Positions 1 to 7,693 of a stretch of DNA of 18,480 bases are shown in pieces (position 1 is the first letter of the stretch; each line of letters starts with the position of its first letter). The DNA comes from JBBQAA01 sp038254195 (GTDB taxonomy: Bacteria; Actinomycetota; Thermoleophilia; Solirubrobacterales; Solirubrobacteraceae). A model generated the notes under the pieces. It worked only from the letters and a program-made list of their open reading frames with translations, did no database searches and had not been told where the DNA came from. The DNA lies in assembly GCA_038254195.1 (NCBI GenBank), contig JBBSGJ010000025.1, positions 1-18,480 of the forward strand, in the 5' to 3' direction. Both the position numbers and the translations under genes were made by a program.

Positions 1-1
1 C

Positions 2-340
2 ACCGCGCTGCTCGAGCGGGGGGATCATCACGCGGCCGTCGTGCCGCTCGCGCGCGCCCGCGATCTCGAGCCCGACAAGGCCTCGATCCGCGAGGCCCTC
101 GGCCGTGCGTGCTTCCACGCCCAGCGCTACGAGGAGGCCCGGGCGGAGTTCCAGGCCGTGGTCGACCGCGCGCCCACGAACGACTACGCGCTGTTCTGCC
201 TCGGGCGCTCGCTGCAGATGCTCGGCCGCCACGCCGAGGCGCGTCCGCCCCTCACGCTGGCGTGCTGCCTGAGGCCCGAGCGGCGGGATTACCGCCGCTA
301 TTCGGAGCGGGCGCGGCGGCGTGCTGCCGCGCCTGAGTAG
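2..340 (+). CDS. TPR-repeat protein, C-terminal fragment
   Basis: The frame is open from base 2 to the TAG at 338-340, so this is the 3' end of a gene starting left of the window; about 112 residues are visible. The sequence shows tetratricopeptide-like helix pairs: LLERGDHHAAVVPLARARDL, then LGRACFHAQRYEEARAEFQ, then LGRSLQMLGRHAEARPPL, each with the small/aromatic spacing typical of TPR units, and ends in an Arg/Ala-rich tail. TPR proteins are protein-interaction scaffolds; nothing visible gives a specific partner. The GTG at 41 is only an internal codon. The 3' end overlaps the tail of the minus-strand gene in a convergent arrangement. Confident that it is coding and TPR-like; specific function unknown. 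Confidence 0.8.
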   Translation, partial: TALLERGDHHAAVVPLARARDLEPDKASIREALGRACFHAQRYEEARAEFQAVVDRAPTNDYALFCLGRSLQMLGRHAEARPPLTLACCLRPERRDYRRYSERARRRAAAPE

Positions 341-670
341 CGGCAAGGACGAGCAGCCCGAGGAAGCGGTCGAGCTCCTCGGCGCTCAGCGGGAGGTCGC
401 CCGAGATCCACGCCTCGCCCGCGCGCGTGTGGGAGAGACTTCACGCAACGGGACCGTCCGGTTCCAGCGCAGCAGATCGTGCGGATCGAGAACGCCGGGC
501 CCGGTCAACGCCGCCTGGGCACGGAGCAGACCGTGGCGGATGGCTACCCCGAGGTGGAGCGGCCAACCCGCCGCGTCGAGCGTGATGCCCCACTCCGCCC
601 ATGCCACCTGACGGGTCTCACCGTTCAGCCCGGCGACGTACTCGGCGACGATCGCACCGGGGTCGAGCAC
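252..670 (-). pseudogene. Frameshifted small gene, possibly YbjN-like (hypothetical)
   Basis: Read on the minus strand from a GTG at 670-668, the frame gives a convincing protein (GAIVAEYVAGLNGETRQVAW, then WGITLDAAGWPLHLGVAI, then DLLRWNRTVPLREV), but after about base 438 it turns into Arg-rich nonsense and stops at 388-386. From the same point another frame continues sensibly (SHTRAGEAWISGDLPLSAEE, then LDRFLGLLVLAAT) to a stop at 254-252. Removing two bases from the GAGAGA run at 433-438 would join both halves into about 139 residues. The pattern of Trp-Asn, HTR-G and a final LGLL-type helix recalls YbjN-like proteins, but only weakly. It could be a true pseudogene, a sequencing error or a slippage site. 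It overlaps the TPR gene convergently by about 90 bases and is divergent from rimP. The start is uncertain: a GGAAGG lies only one base before the GTG. Confidence 0.5.
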
Positions 671-689
671 GCCTTCCGGGGTTGGTCCG

Positions 690-708
690 GTGCTACGCTG
701 CTCAGCAC
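690..708 (+). promoter_or_regulatory. Candidate promoter of the rimP operon with overlapping inverted repeat
   Basis: TGCTACGCT at 691-699 looks like an extended -10 box (TG-N-TACGCT). No good -35 is visible at 17-18 bases upstream. An inverted repeat, GTGCT (690-694) and AGCAC (704-708), brackets it and could be an operator. It is the only obvious promoter between the divergent minus-strand gene and rimP. Assigned by eye from position and motif only. Confidence 0.35.
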
Positions 709-718
709 AACCGAGCTC

Positions 719-770
719 CCCGCTCCGCTCCCGGGGCGGGTCTTCTGAGCGGGCTCCGGCCCGCTTTTTT
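719..770 (+). terminator. Intrinsic terminator / attenuator-like leader before rimP
   Basis: AGCGGGC (748-754), loop TCCG, GCCCGCT (759-765), followed by T to 770, is a perfect 7-bp hairpin with a 6-T run (the first T also closes the stem): a textbook plus-strand intrinsic terminator. It lies between the candidate promoter at 694-699 and rimP, with no upstream plus-strand gene that needs it. The 7-base stretch CCCGCTC (719-725) can pair perfectly with GAGCGGG (747-753), which would destroy the terminator stem; CCCGC (719-723) can instead pair with GCGGG (736-740). These alternative pairings are what an attenuator needs. The terminator hairpin is seen directly; regulation is inferred. Confidence 0.65.
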
Positions 771-789
771 GATGACCTCCGCCACCGCC

Positions 790-1206
790 ATGCCCACCAT
801 CCAGCAGGACATCGAGGCGGCCCTGTCCGGCGCGGAGCCGGCCGTCGAGGTGCTGCTCGCCGAGGTCTCCGGCAACACCGTGCGGCTGTACATCGACCAC
901 CCCGACGGCGTCTCGCTCGCGCTGTGCGAGCGCGTGACCCACCAGCTTCCCGAGGTCCGCGAGCGCTACGCGCTCGAGGTCTCTTCACCCGGCCCCGACC
1001 GGCCGCTGGCCAAGCCCGAGCACTTCCGCCGCTTCGTCGGGAGTCGCGCCCGCTTGCGCCTGCGCGCCCCCCACGATGGCCACAAGCAGTACACCGGCGA
1101 GCTCGTGGGCGCCACGGGCGAGGCCGTCACCCTCGCCACGCCGGACGGGATCGTCTCCGTCGCCTACGACGACATCGCCCGCTCCAACCTCGTCCCCGGG
1201 GAGTAG
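790..1206 (+). CDS. rimP: Ribosome maturation factor RimP
   Basis: RimP binds the 30S subunit and helps its assembly, acting early around S12. The product is 138 residues from ATG 790, or 144 from an in-frame ATG at 772. It shows the RimP core: VEVLLAEV, VRLYIDHPDGVSLALCERVT, then YALEVSSPGPDRPLAKPEHF, which is the family's signature around the domain junction, and a C-terminal SH3-like part (RLRAPHDGHKQYTGELVG). I prefer 790 because 772 follows the terminator T-run by a single base, leaving no room for ribosome binding; neither start has a clear Shine-Dalgarno sequence. It is first in the cluster and ends two bases before nusA, the usual gene order. Family assignment is firm; the start is not. 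Confidence 0.93.
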   Translation: MPTIQQDIEAALSGAEPAVEVLLAEVSGNTVRLYIDHPDGVSLALCERVTHQLPEVRERYALEVSSPGPDRPLAKPEHFRRFVGSRARLRLRAPHDGHKQYTGELVGATGEAVTLATPDGIVSVAYDDIARSNLVPGE

Positions 1207-1208
1207 CC

Positions 1209-2529
<1,321 letters not shown>

Positions 2530-2531
<2 letters not shown>

Positions 2532-2802
2532 CGAGGCGGAGCGCCCACGCACCTGCGTGGGTTGCCGCGAGGTGGCCCCGCAGGGCGAGCTGCTCCGGCT
2601 CGCGCAGGTTGACGGTGCCGTGGTGCCCGACCCGGAGCGGCGGCGCCCGGGCCGCGGGGCCTACCTCCACCCCCGGGCCGAGTGCGTGGAGCGGGCGGTG
2701 GGCGGGGGGGCGTTCCGAAAGTCGTTCCGGCTGCCTGTCCGGGTCTCCGGCGAAACCGTAGAATGGATCGAGGAATGGCGAGAAAACGCGTCCAGGAGAT
2801 AG
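2530..2802 (+). CDS. ylxR: YlxR (DUF448) family protein, start codon not identifiable
   Basis: The frame encodes a typical YlxR/DUF448 protein: RTCVGCR near the N-terminus, then GELLRLAQVDGAVVPDP, RRPGRGAYLHPRAECVERAV and FRKSFRLPV. YlxR proteins are small RNA-binding proteins coded between nusA and infB; roles in RNase P or transcription regulation have been proposed. No ATG, GTG, TTG or CTG occurs in this frame from 2281 to 2556; the first, GTG 2557, lies inside RTCVGC and would remove the first Cys. The start given is simply the first in-frame codon overlapping the nusA stop. Translation might begin at a non-NTG codon, by a +1 shift from nusA, or the sequence may carry an indel. The 3' end overlaps infB by 28 bases. 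Confidence 0.8.
2759..2764 (+). promoter_or_regulatory. Candidate internal -10 box for infB (TAGAAT)
   Basis: TAGAAT lies inside the end of ylxR, ten bases upstream of ATG 2775, the distance expected for a leaderless or near-leaderless infB transcript. The hexamer is close to the sigma-A consensus TATAAT and stands out in such GC-rich DNA. No clear -35 is seen. Confidence 0.4.
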
Positions 2803-5234
2803 CGAGCGAGGCGGGTCTCGAGGCCCAGCAGGTCATCGAGACGCTGCAGAAGGCCGGCCTGTCGGTGAAGGCCGGGGGCTCTGTCGTGGACGAGGCCGAG
2901 GCCAAGCGCGTCCTCGCCGCCTCCGTGCGCAAGACCAACGGCGCGGCCAAGCCCCGGGCCGCCGCGCCCGATCGCCCGCGGAAGGTCGCTCCCCCGCTGT
3001 CTCCCACAGGGCGCTCCGCCCTGGGCTCGGACAAGCCCGGAGCGCGCCCGTCCGCACGCCCCGGCCCCGGCCCCGGCCCGCAGGCCCGCGGTGCGGCCGG
3101 TGGTCGTACGCCGCAGGGGCGCGACGGTCGCGCCGGCCAGCAGCCTGCCGATCCCAACGCACCGGATCCCCGCGGCGACCGCGCCCCGAAGCTCCGCAAC
3201 GAGGACACCCCCAAGCAGCGCCCCACGCGCGATTCGCTCCAGGGCGAGCGCGCGCCCGCCGCCGGCCCCGGCGGCAAGCGGCGCGTCGTCATCGATTCCC
3301 AGGCCTCGCGCCGTCCCGGCGGCCCGGGCGGCCCCGGCGGCCCGGGAGGCCGCCCCGGCGGCGGTCCCGGCCGCCGTCCCCCGCGGCGCGGTGGAGGCGG
3401 CGGGCGCGGCGCCCGCAAGCGGGCGTTCCTCGAGGAGGGCCCCGGTGAGATCCGCGAGATGACGTCCGTGAAGTCCGACGTCATCCCCGTCAACTCGGGC
3501 TCGTCGGTCAAGGAGGTCGCCGAGTACCTCGAGGTCCCCCTCGCCGAGGTCATCAAGCGCCTCATGCTCATGGGGGAGATGGCCACCCAGAACCAGGTCC
3601 TGGCCGACGACACCGTCGAGCTCCTGGCGACCGAGATGGACCGCACCGTGGAGATCGTCCACTCCGAGGACGTCGAGGTCGAGGATCCCGGGTTCGAGGA
3701 CGCCGTCGAGGACCTCGTCGAGCGCCCGCCCGTGGTCACGATCATGGGTCACGTCGACCACGGCAAGACCTCGTTGCTCGACGCGATCCGCTCCACCGAG
3801 GTCGCGGCGGGCGAGGCCGGCGGGATCACCCAGCACATCGGCGCCTACCAGGTCCGCCACGACGACAAGGAGGTGACCTTCCTCGACACGCCGGGCCACC
3901 AGGCCTTCACGGCCATGCGCGCCCGCGGCGCGAAGGTCACCGACATCGCGGTGATCGTCGTCGCCGCCGACGACGGCATGAAGCCGCAGACCGAGGAGGC
4001 CATCGACCACGCCCGCGCGGCGGACGTCCCCATCCTCGTCGCCGTGAACAAGATCGACAAGGAGGGCGCCGACCCCAATCGCGTCCGCGGGGAGATGGCC
4101 GCCAAGGGCCTCCAGCCCGCGGACTGGGGCGGTGAGACGGAGTTCGTCGACGTCTCGGCAAAGACCAAGGAGGGCCTCGACAACCTCCTCGAGACGCTGC
4201 TCGTCATGGCCGAGGTCGAGGAGCTCCGCGCGAACCCCGGGGTCGAGGCCTCGGGCGCCGTCATCGAGTCCCGGCTCGACCCGGGCCGCGGGCCGGTCGT
4301 CACCCTCCTCGTCGACCGGGGCTCGCTCCACATCGGCGACGCGATCGTCGCCGGCTCGCACTGGGGCCGCGTCCGCGCGATGCACGACTTCCGTGGCCAG
4401 CGCCACAAGGAGGCCACTCCCGGCCAGCCCGTCGAGGTGCTCGGCTTCGACTCCGTCCCCGAGGCGGGAGACCGCTTCTCCGTCGAGGAGAACGACCGCC
4501 GGGCCCGGCAGCTCGCCACGGAGCGCGCCCATCGGCTCAAGTCCGAGCAGCAGGCCCGTCGGCGCCCCCCGCGGGTGCGGCTCGAGGACCTCGCCGCCGC
4601 GCGCCTCCAGGAGCTCAACCTCGTGCTCAAGGCCGACGTGGCCGGGTCGCTCGAGGCCGTGGAGGACGAGATCGCCAAGCTCCCGCAGGAGGAGGTCACC
4701 GTCTCCGTGCTCGGCGGGGGCGTCGGCGGCATCACCGAGTCCGACGTCATGCTCGCCGCCGCCTCCGACGCGATCGTCATCGGCTTCAACGTGCGCCCGG
4801 TGGGCGAGGCCCGTCTCCTGGCCGAGCGCGAAGGCGTGGAGATCCGCTCCTACGCGGTGATCTACCGCGCGATCGAGGATCTCCGCGCCGCCATGGAGGG
4901 CCTGCTCGAGCCCGAGGAGGTCGAGGACACCCTCGGCCACGTCGAGATCCGCCAGATCTTCCGCGCCTCGCGCGTGGGGACGATCGCCGGCTCCTACGTC
5001 ACCGAGGGCCGCGTCACGCGCGGGGCCAGGTGCCGCCTCGTCCGGGACGGGACCGTGGTCTACACCGGCGAGATCGCCTCCCTGCGCCGCGTACAGGACG
5101 ACGTGCGCGAGGTCGCCGCCGGCTTCGAGTGCGGCATCGTCCTGCGGGACTACGCCGACATCAAGGAGGGCGACGAGCTCGAGATCTACGACACGCGCAG
5201 CGTCGAGCGCGAGCTGGCCGGCGCCACGCGCTGA
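2775..5234 (+). CDS. infB: Translation initiation factor IF-2
   Basis: IF-2 is the GTPase that places fMet-tRNA on the 30S subunit and promotes subunit joining. The product has 819 residues. An IF2_N helical module at about 1-50 (VQEIASEAGLEAQQVIETL) is followed by a long Pro/Gly/Arg-rich linker at about 55-220 with a GGP tandem repeat, then a second IF2_N module at about 240-290. The G domain has G1 GHVDHGKT (325-332), G3 DTPGH (371-375), G4 NKID (425-428) and a G5 SAK; domains II-IV follow, ending EIYDTRSVERELAGATR. ATG 2775 is preferred because MARKRV begins the conserved module and GAGGA lies directly before it; ATG 2763 would add four residues. The gene overlaps the end of ylxR and its stop overlaps the CTG at 5231. 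Confidence 0.97.
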   Translation: MARKRVQEIASEAGLEAQQVIETLQKAGLSVKAGGSVVDEAEAKRVLAASVRKTNGAAKPRAAAPDRPRKVAPPLSPTGRSALGSDKPGARPSARPGPGPGPQARGAAGGRTPQGRDGRAGQQPADPNAPDPRGDRAPKLRNEDTPKQRPTRDSLQGERAPAAGPGGKRRVVIDSQASRRPGGPGGPGGPGGRPGGGPGRRPPRRGGGGGRGARKRAFLEEGPGEIREMTSVKSDVIPVNSGSSVKEVAEYLEVPLAEVIKRLMLMGEMATQNQVLADDTVELLATEMDRTVEIVHSEDVEVEDPGFEDAVEDLVERPPVVTIMGHVDHGKTSLLDAIRSTEVAAGEAGGITQHIGAYQVRHDDKEVTFLDTPGHQAFTAMRARGAKVTDIAVIVVAADDGMKPQTEEAIDHARAADVPILVAVNKIDKEGADPNRVRGEMAAKGLQPADWGGETEFVDVSAKTKEGLDNLLETLLVMAEVEELRANPGVEASGAVIESRLDPGRGPVVTLLVDRGSLHIGDAIVAGSHWGRVRAMHDFRGQRHKEATPGQPVEVLGFDSVPEAGDRFSVEENDRRARQLATERAHRLKSEQQARRRPPRVRLEDLAAARLQELNLVLKADVAGSLEAVEDEIAKLPQEEVTVSVLGGGVGGITESDVMLAAASDAIVIGFNVRPVGEARLLAEREGVEIRSYAVIYRAIEDLRAAMEGLLEPEEVEDTLGHVEIRQIFRASRVGTIAGSYVTEGRVTRGARCRLVRDGTVVYTGEIASLRRVQDDVREVAAGFECGIVLRDYADIKEGDELEIYDTRSVERELAGATR

Positions 5235-5566
5235 GAGCCTGTGTCGCACCCCTAGTCATTCCCAGCGCTTTCGTCGCCCTCCTGCTCGTCCACCTGCACT
5301 TCCCCGCGGTCTCCGACCTCAAGGGCAAGCGCAAGGAGCTCTCGTCTCTGAAGGCGCAGATGCGGACCCGGCTCGGCGCCGCGGTGGCCGAGGTCGACTT
5401 CCAGGACTCCTGGCAGCGTGCGACCCTCTCGGCAGCGCTCACGAGCGGTTCGCTGCCCGAGCTCGAGCGCCAGGCCGCACGCCTGGAGCGCTTCGTGCTC
5501 GACCGCCATCCCGAGGGCGCGTGGGTGGAGTCGCAAGTGATCTCGCACGACGACCTGACCGGATAG
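5231..5566 (+). CDS. DUF503 (YlxP-like) protein, probable non-canonical start
   Basis: A small DUF503 protein: LLLVHLHFPAVSDLKGKRKE, LSSLKAQMRTRLGAAVAEVD, then FQDSWQRATLSAAL, the order and spacing of the family. DUF503 genes are commonly found between infB and rbfA, as here; the biochemical role is unresolved. No ATG, GTG or TTG exists upstream of the conserved part in this frame. CTG 5231 overlaps the infB stop as CTGA, copying the GTGA/ATGA couplings elsewhere in the operon, and would give 111 residues with an unconserved N-terminus (LRACVAPLVIPSA). ATT 5258 is an alternative rare start closer to the conserved region. Family identity is good; the start is an inference. Confidence 0.82.
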   Translation: MRACVAPLVIPSAFVALLLVHLHFPAVSDLKGKRKELSSLKAQMRTRLGAAVAEVDFQDSWQRATLSAALTSGSLPELERQAARLERFVLDRHPEGAWVESQVISHDDLTG

Positions 5567-5567
5567 T

Positions 5568-5909
5568 GTGGGCTCCGCCCGCCTGCGCCGGGTCGACGAG
5601 GCGGTGCGCGCCGTGCTGAGCGACGCCATCGCCACCGACCTGAAGGATCCGCGCGTCGGCTTCATCACCGTGACCAGCGTGGAGACCTCGCCCGACCTGC
5701 GCCACGCCCGGGTGTTCGTGTCCGTGCTCGGCTCCGACGAAGAGCGCCAGATGTCGCTGACCGGCCTGGACTCCGCCCACGGGTTCCTACAGGGGAAGGT
5801 CGCCCGCGAGCTGCGGTTGAAGCACACTCCGACGCTGGACTTCCGCTACGACCCGTCCATCGACACGGGCATGCGCATCAGCGAACTGCTGGACGAGGAG
5901 GACGCGTGA
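5568..5909 (+). CDS. rbfA: 30S ribosome-binding factor RbfA
   Basis: RbfA is a single KH-like-domain protein that binds the 30S subunit near the 5' helix of 16S rRNA during late maturation and cold adaptation. The 113 residues show the family pattern: RLRRVDEAVRAVLSDAI, LKDPRVGFITVTSVETSPDL (the KDPR...TVT-V..S.DL signature), RHARVFVSVLG, and the closing LDFRYDPSIDTGMRISELLD. GTG 5568 lies one base after the preceding TAG stop, so translational coupling is likely. It ends with GTGA shared with nrnA. The size is normal for the family. Confidence 0.96.
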   Translation: MGSARLRRVDEAVRAVLSDAIATDLKDPRVGFITVTSVETSPDLRHARVFVSVLGSDEERQMSLTGLDSAHGFLQGKVARELRLKHTPTLDFRYDPSIDTGMRISELLDEEDA

Positions 5910-6889
5910 GCGTGGTGGGAGAGCGCACGCGCGCCGAGGTCGTCGACGAGATCCGCGCCCACGAGAAGTTCCTCCTCGTCACCCACGAGAACCCCGACGG
6001 CGATGCGCTCGGCTCCCTCGTCGCGATGCAGGAGCTCCTGCGCGGACTCGCCAAGGACTCCGTGATGTTCATCGCCGCCGACGAGTTCCCTCTGCCCCAC
6101 GAGTACCGCTTCCTCGGGCTCGCCGGGCACGTCTCCAGCGCCCCGGCCGACGAGGACGAGCGCACGGTGGTCTACCTCGACTGCGGCAACCTCGACCGCA
6201 ACCCGATGGTGCCGGCCGCGGGCGCGCCCATCCTCAACATCGACCACCACCACGACAACACCTGCTTCGGGAGCGTCAACCACGTGGTGGCCGACGCGTC
6301 GTGCACGGCGGAGATCGTGTGGGATCTCGCCCATGCCCTCGGCGTGGAGCCGGGGCTGGCGATGGCCGAGGCCCTCTACGTCGGCCTCGTCACCGACACG
6401 GGACGCTTCATGTACGGCAACACGGGGCCGCGGGCCCACGCGATGGCCGCCGAGCTGCTGGAGACCGGGGTCGACGCCTTCGACGTCTACCGCCGGATCT
6501 ACGAGGGGGTGCCGCACGGGAAGCTCGCGCTGCTGGCCCGGGGTCTCGCCGCGGTGGAGCGCCACGATGGCGGCGCCCTGACGATCACGCGGCTGACGGC
6601 GGAGGACTTCGGCCTCGCCGACGCGGAGGAGAGCTACTCCGAGGGTGTCATCGACCACCTGCGCGCGCTCCAGGGCACGGTGGTGGCCGCTCTCGTGCGC
6701 GACCGCCTGGATTCCCCCGGGCTCCAGAAGGTCTCGCTGCGCGCCTCCGACGAGCGCGTCGACGTGTCGCGCATCGCCCGCGAGCGGGGCGGGGGTGGCC
6801 ACCCCCAGGCCGCGGGGTTCACCACGTCGGAGCCCTGGGACGAGCTCGTCGGCTTTCTGCGCGATGCCATCGGCGCCCAGCTCGCCTGA
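5906..6889 (+). CDS. nrnA: DHH/DHHA1 phosphoesterase, NrnA-type oligoribonuclease / pAp phosphatase
   Basis: NrnA-type enzymes degrade two- to five-base RNA fragments and often dephosphorylate 3'-phosphoadenosine 5'-phosphate, using two Mn ions. The 327-residue protein has all DHH motifs: HENPDGDALGS (D31, D33), YLDCG (D92), NIDHHHDN (D113, H114, H115) and VTDTGRF (D164), and the C-terminal DHHA1 motif RGGGGHPQAAGF at about 294-305. GTG 5906 overlaps the rbfA stop by four bases. A nanoRNase next to ribosome maturation genes and upstream of pnp fits RNA turnover, and the rbfA-nrnA-truB order is common in Gram-positives. Assignment of preferred substrate (nanoRNA, pAp, pGpG or pApA) is not possible from sequence. 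Confidence 0.93.
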   Translation: MSVVGERTRAEVVDEIRAHEKFLLVTHENPDGDALGSLVAMQELLRGLAKDSVMFIAADEFPLPHEYRFLGLAGHVSSAPADEDERTVVYLDCGNLDRNPMVPAAGAPILNIDHHHDNTCFGSVNHVVADASCTAEIVWDLAHALGVEPGLAMAEALYVGLVTDTGRFMYGNTGPRAHAMAAELLETGVDAFDVYRRIYEGVPHGKLALLARGLAAVERHDGGALTITRLTAEDFGLADAEESYSEGVIDHLRALQGTVVAALVRDRLDSPGLQKVSLRASDERVDVSRIARERGGGGHPQAAGFTTSEPWDELVGFLRDAIGAQLA

Positions 6890-7682
6890 CGCGGTCCTGC
6901 TGGCCGACAAGCCCGCGGGGGTGACGTCCCACGACGTGGTCGCCCGCGTGCGGCGCGAGCGGGGCGTGCGGCGGGTCGGGCACGCGGGGACCCTCGATCC
7001 CTTCGCGACGGGAGTGCTGCTCGTGCTGGTGGGTCGGGCGACCCGCCTGCAGCGCTTCCTGCTCGCCCTGCCGAAGACCTACGAGGTCGAGGCCCGCTTC
7101 GGAGCCGTGTCCTCCACGGGCGACCCGGAGGGGGAGATCGTGGAGACCGGCCGGGTGCCCGATGGCGACCTCATGCTGCCCGCGGGCCGGATCCGTCAGC
7201 GTCCGCCGGCCTACTCGGCGATCAAGATCGGCGGGGTCCGTGCCTACGCCCGCGCCCGCCGGGGGGAGGATGTCGACCTGCCCGAGCGCGAGGTCGAGGT
7301 CCATGGGTTCTCGGAGCGGTGGCGCTCGGAGGATCAGCGCGCCTTCTCCATCACCTGCTCGAGCGGGACCTACGTCCGCTCGCTCGTGGCCGATCTCGGC
7401 GATGCGTACTGCACCTCACTGCGCCGGACCGCGATCGGCCCCTTCGCGATCGAGGAGGCCGGTCGTGAGCTGTCGGTCGAGGAGGCGCTGGGCTTCCTGC
7501 CCGCGCGCGAGCTCCGCCCCGAGGAGGCCCGCGGCGTCGGCCACGGGCGCGCGGTCGTGCGCGACGGGGAGCCCGCGGGCCCCGTGCGGCTCGTCCACGA
7601 GGGCGTCGTGCTCGCGGTGGCCGAGCCCCGCGACGACCTCCTCCGACCCCTCGTGGTCCTCCGTCCCGGCACCCCGGGATAG
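6864..7682 (+). CDS. truB: tRNA pseudouridine(55) synthase TruB
   Basis: TruB converts U55 in the T-loop of tRNAs to pseudouridine and acts as a tRNA chaperone. The 272-residue product contains LLADKPAGVTSHDVVARVRR, the catalytic motif HAGTLDPFATGVL (catalytic Asp45), the tyrosine-bearing RQRPPAYSAIKIGGVRAYA, and CSSGTYVRSLVADLG, all in standard order; the C-terminal PUA-like part is short. ATG 6864 sits 26 bases inside nrnA and is the only reasonable start; the first conserved residues follow about ten codons later. The TAG stop forms part of a TAGCCT box before the next gene. Confidence 0.96.
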   Translation: MPSAPSSPDAVLLADKPAGVTSHDVVARVRRERGVRRVGHAGTLDPFATGVLLVLVGRATRLQRFLLALPKTYEVEARFGAVSSTGDPEGEIVETGRVPDGDLMLPAGRIRQRPPAYSAIKIGGVRAYARARRGEDVDLPEREVEVHGFSERWRSEDQRAFSITCSSGTYVRSLVADLGDAYCTSLRRTAIGPFAIEEAGRELSVEEALGFLPARELRPEEARGVGHGRAVVRDGEPAGPVRLVHEGVVLAVAEPRDDLLRPLVVLRPGTPG

Positions 7683-7685
7683 CCT
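7680..7685 (+). promoter_or_regulatory. Candidate -10 box for the MFS gene, made from the truB stop
   Basis: TAGCCT includes the truB TAG stop and lies eight bases before ATG 7694, compatible with a leaderless transcript. No recognisable -35. It matches a repeated TAGNNT pattern ahead of other internal genes of this cluster. Confidence 0.35.
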
Positions 7686-7693
7686 CTCGGCGC

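Noticed and set aside
748..770. Simple terminator for an upstream plus-strand gene
   Set aside because: The nearest upstream plus-strand gene ends at 340, over 400 bases away, and a minus-strand gene lies between; the position right before rimP favours a leader function.
3310..3420. GGC/CCC-rich tandem stretch that might look like a DNA repeat array
   Set aside because: It is the coding sequence of the Gly/Pro/Arg linker of IF-2, common in high-GC genomes; not a CRISPR or intergenic repeat.
2661..5249. Very long antisense open frame (862 codons) opposite infB
   Set aside because: It mirrors the codon structure of infB in GC-rich DNA; composition is Asp/Leu/Gly/Val/Arg-rich with no recognisable domain, while infB has all IF-2 motifs.
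5253..5258. TAGTCA as a -10 box for a leaderless DUF503 transcript
   Set aside because: No NTG codon lies at the required 6-11 base distance downstream, so the box would not explain the start.
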